Below are positions 53,030 through 62,517 of a stretch of 64,000 bases of DNA, in pieces. The DNA comes from DAOUFU01 sp034429275 (GTDB taxonomy: Bacteria > Chloroflexota > Anaerolineae > Aggregatilineales > Aggregatilineaceae). The stretch covers positions 1 to 64,000 of the forward strand of contig DAOUFU010000100.1 in NCBI GenBank assembly GCA_034429275.1. Direction: 5' to 3'. A model generated the notes under the pieces. The model did no database searches. It was not told the origin of the DNA and was given only the letters and a program-made list of their open reading frames with translations. The first letter of the stretch is position 1; the number at the start of each line of letters is the position of its first letter. Position numbers and translations under genes: made by a program.

Positions 53030-54946
53030 ATGACTGTTCCCTCAAAAGACCAATTAAAAGCCTGGCTGGCGTCACCTGCCCCGTTGGACGATCTGCGGGG
53101 GCGGATTCGCCAGTCGCCCACAACGCCGCTGATGCTCAACGTCATGCGGGGGGTATTGCCCGATCAGTCGGCTATCCCGCATCTGACCTACACGCTGTAT
53201 CGCGAGTTTGAGCACACCGGCAGCCGGGCAGGATATGAGACCCCCTATTTCCTCAAGCGAGGAATGCTCACCCATGCAGTACTCGAATACCTGATGGGCG
53301 ATGAATCGGTGCTGGATCGCATCCACGATCTGATCTGGTCTATCTGCGAAGAGACGACCTGGGTGTTGCCCGCACACGAGGAACAGGGGCCGGATTACTG
53401 GCGCATCGACCCGGTGGTGGTGCGGTCCGCGCCGTTTGGGGCGCATACGGCGCTCACCCGTGAGCCGGATGCCATCGACCTGTTCGCCGCCGAGACGGGT
53501 GCATCGCTGGCCGAGACGCTCTTTCTGCTGGGTGATGCACTTGCGCCGGAAGTGCGCCAGCGTGCTCGCCAGGAAGTTGAGCGCCACATCTTCAAACCCT
53601 ACCTGGCCTATGGGCGGAAGCATTGGTGGTTCAAAGGGCCGCTGAACTGGAACGGTGTGTGTAATGGGGCGATTGGGCTGGCGTTTTTGCGGCTGGAAAA
53701 GGACCTCGAAACGCTGGCCGAGGCGCTGGAGATGGTGCTTGAAGGCTTTGAAGCCTACATCGCCACCGGGTTTGAGGCGGACGGCGGCTCGATTGAAGGT
53801 GTGGGCTACTGGAATTATGGCCTGCTGTACTATGTCACGGTGGCGGAACTGATGCGCGAGATCACCGGCGGGGCACTGGACCTGCTGGCGCAGCCCCGTA
53901 TGCGCGCGATTGCGGCCTATCCGCCAGGGATGGTGCTGGTTGCTCCCAACCGGTTCATCAACTTTGGCGATGCTTCGGAGAACCAGGTGCTTTCGGCGGG
54001 CATTGTCACCCGGTTGGCCGAGCGTACCGGCGTAGACCAACTGCGCGCGCTGCTGGCTTTCGATGCCCGCGCGGCCAGCGCCGAAGCGAACGCAGCCTCC
54101 GCCCATGAAGTGCTGATGCGTCAGAGCGCGAATTTCTTCCACAAGCTGGCGATCATCATGCGTTTTGTGGGGTGGTGGGACTGCACCGCGCCGCGTCCGC
54201 ATCACCAACACCAGGATTACATCCTGCCGCACAGCGGCGTAGTCAAACTGGTGGGGCAGACGGCGAGCGGCCTGCCAGTGATCCTGGCCACCAAAGCGGG
54301 AAACACCGACGGTCACCACTGCCATACCGATATTGCGACGTTTATCCTCAACATCGGTGGCGAGAGCCTGATCCCTGATGCCGGGCGCGGCCTGTATAGC
54401 AAAGAATACTTCCGACAGGCGCGCTATCAGAACATTTTCAACAACTCATACAGCCACAATGTGCCGCGTATCGGGGGTGCGCTGCAATCGCCCGGCCCCG
54501 AATTCGGCGGGCACGGGCAGTTCTTCGGAACGATTGTCACCCACGGCGAACAGGATGGTGTCAAAACGGTCGAAATCGACTTCCACAAGGCTTACGATCT
54601 GCCCGCGCTGACCGGCGCACGGCGGCGATTGGCGCTGCACACGGCGGACGGGGTCGTCAGCCTGGAGGACGTCTTCGCTTTTGCGGGCGCGCCGCTCAGC
54701 ATCGAGGAAGCGTTTGTGACGTGGCACCCGGTCGAGCTTGAGGGTGGCACAGCGCGCATCCTGGGCGATCAATCGGTGCTTGAACTACGCATCCAGGAAC
54801 CGGCAGGGGCGGCGTTTACCCTTGAGTCGCTTGAAGAAGCCTGCCGCGCCAATGAGATCAACAGCGCGTTGTACCGGTTGGCAGCCGCGCTGCCAGAAGG
54901 CTCGACGCGCTTCAAAATGCTGCTTACACCCCATACAAAGGATTAA
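53030..54946 (+). CDS. Heparinase II/III family lyase (intracellular)
   Basis: 638 residues without a signal peptide. The N-terminal half is an (alpha/alpha) toroid (NWNGVCNGAIGLAFL near 205 and YWNYGLLYYV near 263), and the C-terminal half is a beta-sandwich with GNTDGHHCHTDIATFIL, where family lyases keep a metal or active-site His. Family members split acidic polysaccharides (heparin, alginate, other uronates) by beta-elimination. It probably acts on oligosaccharides brought in by the upstream importer. TAGGA is spaced 7 bases from ATG 53030. Confidence 0.82.
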   Translation: MTVPSKDQLKAWLASPAPLDDLRGRIRQSPTTPLMLNVMRGVLPDQSAIPHLTYTLYREFEHTGSRAGYETPYFLKRGMLTHAVLEYLMGDESVLDRIHDLIWSICEETTWVLPAHEEQGPDYWRIDPVVVRSAPFGAHTALTREPDAIDLFAAETGASLAETLFLLGDALAPEVRQRARQEVERHIFKPYLAYGRKHWWFKGPLNWNGVCNGAIGLAFLRLEKDLETLAEALEMVLEGFEAYIATGFEADGGSIEGVGYWNYGLLYYVTVAELMREITGGALDLLAQPRMRAIAAYPPGMVLVAPNRFINFGDASENQVLSAGIVTRLAERTGVDQLRALLAFDARAASAEANAASAHEVLMRQSANFFHKLAIIMRFVGWWDCTAPRPHHQHQDYILPHSGVVKLVGQTASGLPVILATKAGNTDGHHCHTDIATFILNIGGESLIPDAGRGLYSKEYFRQARYQNIFNNSYSHNVPRIGGALQSPGPEFGGHGQFFGTIVTHGEQDGVKTVEIDFHKAYDLPALTGARRRLALHTADGVVSLEDVFAFAGAPLSIEEAFVTWHPVELEGGTARILGDQSVLELRIQEPAGAAFTLESLEEACRANEINSALYRLAAALPEGSTRFKMLLTPHTKD

Positions 54947-56137
54947 ATGATCATGACGAAGACCCAGTGGCCATCTGAAATGCGCGAGTTCAAAGACGAG
55001 AAGACAGGGCGCACGATCACCCAGCTTACCCGCACCGGGAACAACGTGCACATGTATTTCACCGAGAACTCGTTCGACAGCCAGCGCAACGAGATCATCT
55101 TTATGTCGGACCGCGCTTCGGGCGAGGACAAAGCTCCCCATGAAGACCCGGCCTACAGCCTGTACTGTATGAGCCTGGATACAGGCGAGATCGAGCGCAT
55201 CGGCGAGGACGTGCTCCGTTCGGCTCATGCGGCAACCAAAACACCCGACAGCTCGGTGATCGCCTACTCGGTGTTGAGCGGGGATGTCAAGGTGATGGAC
55301 CGGGCAGCCGGTACGATCACGCAGGTGTATGCCCATGTGCCGGGCTTCGAGATCGCCAGCGTGCCCAGCATCGCAGCCAACCGGCGCTACGTGGCGTTCT
55401 GCCGGAACGAGGTGGACGAGAAGCCTATTCACTATCACGGCGCGAACTATGCGGGCTTCAAGGAACGATACTACGAGATTAAGGATGGGCGGATCACGGT
55501 AGCCAATATGGATGGCTCCGGCTGGTACGACGTGTTCCGCGATACACACCAGCTTGGACATTTCCAGTTTTCGCCCGACGATCCCACCTTTGGCACGTTC
55601 TGTCACGAAGGCCCGTGGAACCTGGTCACCCAGCGCATCTGGTACCTGGACTTCATCTCGCGCGAGGCAAAACCCTGCTTCCGACAGGCAGAACAGGATT
55701 CGATTGGTCACGAATTCTGGACGCAGGACGGCTACATCTTTTTCGACAATCGCGGGCCGGGACACGATGGCACAATCACGTCCGACCGGACACAGGCGGT
55801 TGTGCGCGAGGTGGCCGTTAATGAGAATGCCATGATTCCGTTCGTAGGGCTGATGGATCGCAAGGGCAACCTGGTCAAGCGGATCGATATGCCATTCTAC
55901 TGCAACCACTACCACGCCAACCCGGATAACTCGGTGCTGGTGGGCGATGATGTGGATGACCTGGTGCTGATCGACATCTCCGGCGAAAAGGCAGAACTGA
56001 GCGTGCTGGCAAATCACAAGACGTCGTGGCATACCCAGAGCAGCCACTGTCACCCGACCTGGGACTGGAAAGGCGAGCGAATCCTGTATGCTTCCGATCA
56101 TGGTGGGCGCGTGCAGTTGTACCTGATCGAACTTTAG
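54947..56137 (+). CDS. Oligogalacturonate lyase-like protein (PL22 fold)
   Basis: 396 residues, seven-bladed beta-propeller. The segments TGNNVHMYFTENSF, GHFQFSPDDP, CNHYHANPD and SSHCHPTWDW are typical of PL22 oligogalacturonide lyases, where conserved His residues bind the Mn ion and take part in catalysis. The family cuts short uronate oligomers inside the cell. The start follows the lyase stop directly (TAAATG); ATG 54953 is an alternative. Confidence 0.87.
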   Translation: MIMTKTQWPSEMREFKDEKTGRTITQLTRTGNNVHMYFTENSFDSQRNEIIFMSDRASGEDKAPHEDPAYSLYCMSLDTGEIERIGEDVLRSAHAATKTPDSSVIAYSVLSGDVKVMDRAAGTITQVYAHVPGFEIASVPSIAANRRYVAFCRNEVDEKPIHYHGANYAGFKERYYEIKDGRITVANMDGSGWYDVFRDTHQLGHFQFSPDDPTFGTFCHEGPWNLVTQRIWYLDFISREAKPCFRQAEQDSIGHEFWTQDGYIFFDNRGPGHDGTITSDRTQAVVREVAVNENAMIPFVGLMDRKGNLVKRIDMPFYCNHYHANPDNSVLVGDDVDDLVLIDISGEKAELSVLANHKTSWHTQSSHCHPTWDWKGERILYASDHGGRVQLYLIEL

Positions 56138-56149
56138 CGCGAGGCGAAT

Positions 56150-57283
56150 ATGGCGACTCATGGTCCCCCGCCCGACCCCATTCCGCAGTGCGCCGAATGG
56201 ACGGCAACGTTAACCCGGATCGCTGCCGAACCGCTCGAATTTTGCCCGGATTTCCCGGCGATTGCGGCGCGGCACGAAGCGTTCTGGGCGCGGCAGCCGC
56301 TCGACAGGCCTTTGTTCCTGGGCAGCGCCAACACGACTCCAGATCGCCCCATCACACGGCGTCTGGACTTGCTCCACGATCCTGACGCCTGGTTCGCGGC
56401 CCGGCTGGAGGACCTGCACCGGACGCACATCGTCGGCGATACACTGCCTACCGTGCGAGTCGATTTGGGGGCGGTGGCGCTGGGGGCGTTTTTCGGCGCG
56501 CGCACCGAATTTGAGTCCGACACGACATGGACGCACGCTTTCATCGACGATGACTGGTCCAACGCACCGGAATGGATCATCGCGCCGGATAACCCCTATT
56601 GGCGCGTCATGGAGACGCTGGCTGCACGCGCGGCTGCCGACGCTGTGGGGCGCTATGTTGTCATGGTGCCCAACCTGGGCGGTACGGCGGATGTGCTGCT
56701 CAATTTGCGCGGATCGTCGGGGTTAGCCATTGATGTGATCGAACAGCCGGATGTCATCGCCGCTCACGTGGAGGCGATCTATCCCGCCTGGCGGCAGGCG
56801 TTCATCCGCCTGCACGAGATCATCGTGGGTGCGGGGGCAGGAATCACCGAATACCTGGGGTTATGGTCCAATCGGCCTTATGTGCTGCCACAATGTGACT
56901 TCAGCGCGATGATCGGGCCGCGCCCGTTCAAGCGGCTGTTCCTGCCGGATATAGCGCGGCAGGCGGCGACGGTCGGACGCGCCATTCATCACCTGGACGG
57001 CCCTGACGCGGTTCGCCACGTGGACGCGCTGTTGGATACGCCGGAAATCGACGCCATCCAGTATGTGGTTGGCGCGGGGCATTCGGCGCTCCCGCACATC
57101 CCAATGTTTCAAAAAATCCAGGCCCGCGGCAAGCCGCTCCAGGTGTTGTGCCCGTTCGGTGATGTGCTGGCGGTCTGCGAGGCGCTGGAACCGGATGGGC
57201 TGGCGATCCTGGTGGACGAAGTACCCGATGCAGCCGCTCTAGACGAGCTGTACGCGCAGTTTTGCGCGCGCTATGGCGTATGA
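56150..57283 (+). CDS. URO-D-fold (uroporphyrinogen decarboxylase-like) protein
   Basis: 377 residues, TIM-barrel protein of the uroporphyrinogen decarboxylase superfamily. It is the last gene of the importer/lyase operon, 12 bases after the PL22 gene. No heme genes are near, so true uroporphyrinogen decarboxylation is unlikely. Related proteins in sugar loci have no agreed role; a methyl transfer or sugar-acid conversion is only a possibility. GAGGCG precedes ATG 56150. Confidence 0.75.
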   Translation: MATHGPPPDPIPQCAEWTATLTRIAAEPLEFCPDFPAIAARHEAFWARQPLDRPLFLGSANTTPDRPITRRLDLLHDPDAWFAARLEDLHRTHIVGDTLPTVRVDLGAVALGAFFGARTEFESDTTWTHAFIDDDWSNAPEWIIAPDNPYWRVMETLAARAAADAVGRYVVMVPNLGGTADVLLNLRGSSGLAIDVIEQPDVIAAHVEAIYPAWRQAFIRLHEIIVGAGAGITEYLGLWSNRPYVLPQCDFSAMIGPRPFKRLFLPDIARQAATVGRAIHHLDGPDAVRHVDALLDTPEIDAIQYVVGAGHSALPHIPMFQKIQARGKPLQVLCPFGDVLAVCEALEPDGLAILVDEVPDAAALDELYAQFCARYGV

Positions 57284-57300
57284 AGGCGTATGAATCACCA

Positions 57301-57322
57301 GGGGGCCGTTGTCGCGGCCCCC
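57301..57322. terminator. Hairpin between convergent genes
   Basis: GGGGGCC and GGCCCCC pair across an 8-base loop in the 64-bp gap between the URO-D-like gene and the ABC permease gene. There is no clear T-run. Confidence 0.5.
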
Positions 57323-57347
57323 TGAGTGTTAGTGTGGGTGGTAGGCG

Positions 57348-60300
57348 TTATTCATAACGCAGGGTATTGAGCGGCTTCTCGCCCGATGCAGTCCAGACGG
57401 ACCACACCGCCGCCACCAGCGAGATGAGGATGCACAGGCCCATCAGCCCGAAGGCCAGCCCATAGGGGATGTGCGTGCCCATCTCTTTTTCGAACAACTG
57501 GTAGAGGATGAACAGCAGGATGATGAAGCTGATCCCAACGCCGATCAGCCCGCCGATCAGCCCCATCAAGCCGTTTTCGAGCAGAAGCATCCCCAGCACG
57601 CGTTCGCGCTGCAGGCCAATCGCCTTCATGACGCCAATCTCGCGACGGCGCTCCATGGTTGAGAGCGCGACTGAGTTGGCGATCACAAACCCGCCGGTGA
57701 ACAGCGCCAGCGCCGCGACCAGGATGGGGAACGAGGTGAACTGGTCGATGACACGGTTGACCAGGTCATTGATGAAGCGCGTCTCCAGCACAAAGACGCC
57801 GGGGACTTCGTTTATGCTGCGGCGAACCTGCTTGATATCGGATTCCTTCACATCGGCGATGGCGGCGACGCTCTGCGGTGCAGCTCCTTCGAAGGCCGCA
57901 TACGGCGCGTAGATGGCCGCACCCGATCCCACCGTGAGACCGGCATCGCTGGTCACACCCACGATCACGAACGTGATTTCCTTGCGGGTATCCTCACCAA
58001 CCCGCAGGGTCAGCACATCGCCCACGCCGATGTCGTACTGCTCGCCTTCGTTGCCTCGCGCTTCTCGGACGATGGCGGACCAGCGCCCTTCAGCATCGGG
58101 TTGGGTGTCCAGGGTGGGATCGAGCTGCCGCCCGGCGGCAAACTTGACATCGGGCAGGTTTGAGTCAATTTCGCGTCCGTCGATGGTCCCAAAAGACCAA
58201 CCCAGGTCGTCGATCTCGCTGCGGTTCATATTGCGACCGGCACTGGCATCGTAAACGCTGATAACCTGGGCGGAGTAGCTGGACACCACCGCGAAGCTGC
58301 GCAGGCTTTCCGCTTTGCCTTCGGCAGCCAGTTTGTCGCGCACCTGGTACAGCGCCTCGGGGTCGTTGTTAGCTGTGAAGACAAATACGTTGCCTCCAGC
58401 GATGTCTTCTAGCAGTTCCTCGAAGGCATTAGTGATCGAATCGACCAGCATGGTGATGACGCTAAGTGTGAAGATGCCGATCACCAGGGCAAGCAAGGTC
58501 GATGCGCCCCGGCCCTTGGTGGCGAGCATTCCGCGCATGGCGATCTTCAGGTCCACGAAGGCGAAGCGCTGGATCAACCGCCCCAACAGCCACACAGGCA
58601 GCAGGATCACCAGCAGCACCGGGATCAGCGGCCAGAAGGCGGGGAACAGCAGCACGAGCACGCCCGGCATGATCTCTTTGATGCGCCCGCCGCCGACTGC
58701 CCAGATGATCAGCCAGAACAGCACATAGAGGTAGACCACCAGTACGCCGGTGACGGTCAGCAGCAGCAGGGCGGGGACATTCCGCGCGAACAACACCCCT
58801 CCGGCGACCAGCGCAGGCAGCAGCACGATCCACATCAGCAGGTGCAGCAGCCAGCTGCGCCCACGCCGCCGGCGGCGCATCGAGAGGAAGTCGCTCAAGA
58901 TCAATGCCAGCGCGATCAGCAGCCCGTAGCCCGCGCCGATGCCGGTCATGATCATGTCGAGATTCTTCAGGTCGTTGAGCAGGTCGCCCATCAAACCCTG
59001 GGCCACCAGGCTGAGCACCATGATCAGCACGATCACGGCGGCAAACGCGCTCAGACGGCCTGCTTTGGGGATCACGGTATCGCTGGGGCGCAGCACGTTG
59101 GCGGGGCGAATCTGCCCGGCGGCCAGGGTGGGCAGGAACCCGAAGATGACCGTGATGACCACGCCTACGATCAACCCGTTCACCGCCGGGAGAATCGCCG
59201 GGACGAAGGTCAGCGACTGGCCGAGGAAGGTTTCGGCGATCCCTTTGGTGACATAGGCCAGCCCCCAGCCCATCAAGATACCTAACAGGCTGCCGAAAAT
59301 GCCCATCAGCACAGCTTCGACCAGAAACAGCACGGTAATTTCATTGGGCTGAAGGCCGAGCGTCTTGAGCACGGCGACCTCGGTCGTGCGGCGGCTGACG
59401 ATCACCAACATGGTGTTGATGATGCCGATCCCGCCGATCAGCAGCGAGATCAGGCCCATGATGATCACCATATCGTCCACGTTTTCGGAGATGAGCGAGT
59501 TCTGCTTCTCCAGGTCGATGGTGCTGGACGTATCGAGCCACCAGAAGCTGCGATCAAGCTGTTTCTGTGCTGCTTCGGTGGTATCGGGATCGGCCAGCCG
59601 GACGAAAATCTGGACGGCCTGGCCGGGCGTGACTTTGTCGAACAGGGCGACGGCATCATGATCCAGGTAGTAATAGCCGAACAGGCCGGCGATGAAGCCG
59701 AACTCCGACCCGCTCAAGCCCGCTTCAGCGTCGGTGGGCACAATGCCGCGCACGATGAAATCTTCCAGCGCGCCCGATACGCGCACGCGGTCGCCGATCC
59801 GGGCATCAAGATCATCGGCCAGGTTTTCGGAGAGCACGATGTCGGTCGGCTCGCGAAGCAGTTCGCTGAGCCGCTTACCATCCAACGATTCAACCCTGCC
59901 GTAGATCGGGTAACGTTCGGCATCGACAATGTAGTTCATGATGAACATCTTGTCGGTGTCGCGGTCGATGTCGAACATGCTCCACCCAACTCCGAATCCG
60001 TTCAGAGGCTGGGTGTAAGTGATGGTTGAGCCGGGATAGTGCTCGTCCAGCCATTCCTGGATGTGGGCGACTCCTTTGGGCGTGAAGACTATACTGGCGA
60101 ACATGGCTTCATCGAGCTCGGTCGTGTATCCCTGCTCGGTGGTCCCGTTGGCCCTCAGCACAATATCGCCGCGATTGCTTTCCTGCAGGTTGCCGGTCAG
60201 CGTCTCGTTGATCATGACCCCGAGCGTCTGCAGGCTGACGATGGCGGCCACACCCGCCGCAATACACAGCAGGGCAAACAGCGTGCGCTGCCGGTTAACG

Positions 60301-60350
60301 CGCAGGTCGTTGATCGAGTGAGTCAGGTAAAACTTCAGCCGAGCGATCAT
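57348..60350 (-). CDS. Large FtsX/MacB-type ABC permease
   Basis: 1000 residues. It has an N-terminal helix and MacB-type periplasmic domain, a first FtsX core (three helices around 330-470), a central block of extra transmembrane helices (about 480-640), a second exported domain and a second FtsX core at the C-terminus. This is the duplicated permease seen in lipoprotein or macrolide-type exporters. ATG 60350 has AAGGGG about 10 bases upstream and lies just past the ATPase stop, so the two are coupled. It probably exports or extracts an envelope component. Confidence 0.85.
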   Translation of the reverse strand: MIARLKFYLTHSINDLRVNRQRTLFALLCIAAGVAAIVSLQTLGVMINETLTGNLQESNRGDIVLRANGTTEQGYTTELDEAMFASIVFTPKGVAHIQEWLDEHYPGSTITYTQPLNGFGVGWSMFDIDRDTDKMFIMNYIVDAERYPIYGRVESLDGKRLSELLREPTDIVLSENLADDLDARIGDRVRVSGALEDFIVRGIVPTDAEAGLSGSEFGFIAGLFGYYYLDHDAVALFDKVTPGQAVQIFVRLADPDTTEAAQKQLDRSFWWLDTSSTIDLEKQNSLISENVDDMVIIMGLISLLIGGIGIINTMLVIVSRRTTEVAVLKTLGLQPNEITVLFLVEAVLMGIFGSLLGILMGWGLAYVTKGIAETFLGQSLTFVPAILPAVNGLIVGVVITVIFGFLPTLAAGQIRPANVLRPSDTVIPKAGRLSAFAAVIVLIMVLSLVAQGLMGDLLNDLKNLDMIMTGIGAGYGLLIALALILSDFLSMRRRRRGRSWLLHLLMWIVLLPALVAGGVLFARNVPALLLLTVTGVLVVYLYVLFWLIIWAVGGGRIKEIMPGVLVLLFPAFWPLIPVLLVILLPVWLLGRLIQRFAFVDLKIAMRGMLATKGRGASTLLALVIGIFTLSVITMLVDSITNAFEELLEDIAGGNVFVFTANNDPEALYQVRDKLAAEGKAESLRSFAVVSSYSAQVISVYDASAGRNMNRSEIDDLGWSFGTIDGREIDSNLPDVKFAAGRQLDPTLDTQPDAEGRWSAIVREARGNEGEQYDIGVGDVLTLRVGEDTRKEITFVIVGVTSDAGLTVGSGAAIYAPYAAFEGAAPQSVAAIADVKESDIKQVRRSINEVPGVFVLETRFINDLVNRVIDQFTSFPILVAALALFTGGFVIANSVALSTMERRREIGVMKAIGLQRERVLGMLLLENGLMGLIGGLIGVGISFIILLFILYQLFEKEMGTHIPYGLAFGLMGLCILISLVAAVWSVWTASGEKPLNTLRYE

Positions 60351-60351
60351 C

Positions 60352-61128
60352 CTATGCATTCCCCTTCGAGTCGGCCAGGCCGCGTTCCTGACGCAGCAGG
60401 TTAACGGCGGCGCGCTGGGCAGTCGAACGCGGGTCCACATCATCGGCGATGCGCCCATCGACCAGCGAGATCACGCGATCTGCCTGGGCTGCCACGTCCA
60501 TGTCATGAGTCACCATGATGATGGTGGTGTTCGTCGAGAGCTGGACATCGCGCAGGGCCTGCATCACCAGCGCGCCCGACACTGTATCGAGGTTGCCGGT
60601 TGGCTCATCGCACATGAGCAGCGGGGGGTCATTGGCGAGCGCGCGGGCAATGGCCACACGCTGCTGCTGACCGCCGGAAAGCTGGTTGGGGCGGTGATGC
60701 GCGCGGTCGTCAACTTCGAGCAAGGCCAGCAGCTCGCGGGCACGCTTGGCCGGGTCATGCTTACGCTTGCGTGCGAACCGGATCGGCAGCGCGACATTTT
60801 CCTCGGCGGTGAGGGTGGGGATCAGGTTGAAGAACTGGAAGACAAACCCGATCTTTTCGTTGCGGATGCGGGTCAGCTCGCGCTCACTCAGGTTAGTGAT
60901 GTCCACATTGTCGATCAGGACCCGCCCGCGAGTCGGGCTGTCGAGGCCGCCGATCAGGCCGAGCAGGGTCGATTTGCCGCTGCCCGACGGCCCGATGATG
61001 CTCAAGAACTCGCCGCGCTGGACGTTGAGGGTTACACCGCGCAGCGCGTGGACCGTCACCTGGCCCATTTGCAAATCCTTGCTTACATCGATGGTCTGTA
61101 CCACGTAGTCATTTGCTGCTGTTGCCAC
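60352..61128 (-). CDS. ABC exporter ATP-binding protein (LolD/MacB type)
   Basis: 258 residues: Walker A GPSGSGKST, Q-loop FVFQFFNLIPTL, signature LSGGQQQR and Walker B LLMCDEPT. This is typical of the LolD/MacB ATPases that pair with FtsX-like permeases. GTG 61128 has AAGGAG 8 bases upstream, which supports it over longer frames. It forms a two-gene operon with the large permease. Confidence 0.92.
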   Translation of the reverse strand: MATAANDYVVQTIDVSKDLQMGQVTVHALRGVTLNVQRGEFLSIIGPSGSGKSTLLGLIGGLDSPTRGRVLIDNVDITNLSERELTRIRNEKIGFVFQFFNLIPTLTAEENVALPIRFARKRKHDPAKRARELLALLEVDDRAHHRPNQLSGGQQQRVAIARALANDPPLLMCDEPTGNLDTVSGALVMQALRDVQLSTNTTIIMVTHDMDVAAQADRVISLVDGRIADDVDPRSTAQRAAVNLLRQERGLADSKGNA

Positions 61129-61272
61129 TGGATTTTCTCCTTCGGTAGTTCCGATGATGACGGGAATTCCCAGGGGAATGAGTTGGTCCCACTCAGGCTG
61201 GGGCCTGATACGCATCTGGATCAACTGCCGTCATCGTGATGGGTGGACAATTCACTGCATGGTAATACGTTA

Positions 61273-61298
61273 CAGGTGGGCATTTGGGTGCACACCTG
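61273..61298. terminator. Hairpin downstream of the decarboxylase gene
   Basis: CAGGTG and CACCTG, with an inner GCAT/GTGC pairing, form a two-part stem 19 bases after the decarboxylase stop on the minus strand. The 188-bp gap to the ATPase gene shows nothing else clear. Confidence 0.4.
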
Positions 61299-61316
61299 CC
61301 GATGAATGGACGATCG

Positions 61317-62489
61317 TTATTCCGCAGCCAGCATTTGCCGGGCTTCGTCGGGGTCTACCAACACAGCCGGGCCGCCCAACTGCCCGGCGAGCGCTTCTAA
61401 TCCCAACCCCAGCGCCCGGATGCGCGCCAGCACCGTCTCGACGTGATCCTTGTGCGTCAGGCAGACGGTGGTTGGGCCGGTATCCGTCGAGAAATACACG
61501 GGCACGCCCTCGGCGCGCAGATCGTTACACAGGCGGAACAGGTGGATATTTTCCGGCTCCCAGGCGAAGATCTTGTTCTCGCGGCTGCCGCTCATGGTCA
61601 CGCCGTGAAGCTGAATGCTGTCCAATTCGGCTAACTGGCCGACAACGCGCCAGTCTCCGCGCTGAACGGCCTCGATGCATTCCAGGGCTTCAGTCTGCCG
61701 GTTGAGCATCCATGTGCGGAAAAAAGCGCTGTGCGGCGCGTCCTCGTGTGCCTGTTCGGTCTTGAGACCGATACGCGAATCGATGGGCACGGTGATCAGG
61801 CGCATATCGGCCAGTTGATCGCGGTTGTCCAACCGGATGGCGAAGCTGTCTTCGTGCGCAATGCCAGGGTAGGATAACCACAAGCCGATGCCGCCGACCG
61901 CGCTTCGGCAGCCGGACCCCGCCAGCAGCCGGGCCATCGTGCTGAGGAAGCGGCGGTTTTCGACGGCGCGCGATCCCAACGTGGCGGCCAGCGCCGCCGC
62001 GGCCAGCGCCGCCGAAGCGGATGCACTTGTCCCCAACCCTTTGCCGGTGGTGGTGGTTCGCGTCACATTGCGCGACCACACCCGCGCCCCACTCGTAATG
62101 CCAGCATAACGGCGGATGACATCCAGGCTTTGCTGTACGCGGGCCAGGTCGCGTCCACCGGCACGCTGCCCGTTGATGGTTACCTGGTCGTCCTGGCGGG
62201 CAGGGTCAAATTCGACCAGAGTCAGGCTGTATGCTGCGTCGTTGTTGACCGAGATGCTGGGCAGGTAGGCGGTGCGCCACTGCCAGTCGGCCATGCCATG
62301 ATACTTGAGCACACCCTGGATCGGGTAGGCGCGTGCGGCAGCGATCCCGGCAGACTGACCCTGGCCCTGCCAGTCGGGATAGTCTTCAACGACCAGGTGA
62401 TGAACAGCCAGCGCTTCGAGCAGGCGCTGATGGATCGTCTGCATGGGGACTCGCAGGTCCTCGAATTCGGCGGGCAGACTCGTTTGCAT
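61317..62489 (-). CDS. Phosphomevalonate decarboxylase (MDD-like GHMP enzyme)
   Basis: 390-residue GHMP-fold enzyme. The catalytic Lys62 (LKYHG), the GKGLGTSASASA nucleotide loop and Asp in STDTGPTT are present. The KYWGK motif of diphosphomevalonate decarboxylases reads KYHGM here; loss of its second Lys fits a monophosphate substrate. Together with the adjacent isopentenyl phosphate kinase it should convert phosphomevalonate to isopentenyl phosphate and then IPP, the alternative mevalonate route described in Chloroflexota. AAAAGGAG precedes ATG 62489. Confidence 0.85.
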   Translation of the reverse strand: MQTSLPAEFEDLRVPMQTIHQRLLEALAVHHLVVEDYPDWQGQGQSAGIAAARAYPIQGVLKYHGMADWQWRTAYLPSISVNNDAAYSLTLVEFDPARQDDQVTINGQRAGGRDLARVQQSLDVIRRYAGITSGARVWSRNVTRTTTTGKGLGTSASASAALAAAALAATLGSRAVENRRFLSTMARLLAGSGCRSAVGGIGLWLSYPGIAHEDSFAIRLDNRDQLADMRLITVPIDSRIGLKTEQAHEDAPHSAFFRTWMLNRQTEALECIEAVQRGDWRVVGQLAELDSIQLHGVTMSGSRENKIFAWEPENIHLFRLCNDLRAEGVPVYFSTDTGPTTVCLTHKDHVETVLARIRALGLGLEALAGQLGGPAVLVDPDEARQMLAAE

Positions 62490-62517
62490 ACGACTCCTTT
62501 TGAATGGAGATCACCCA

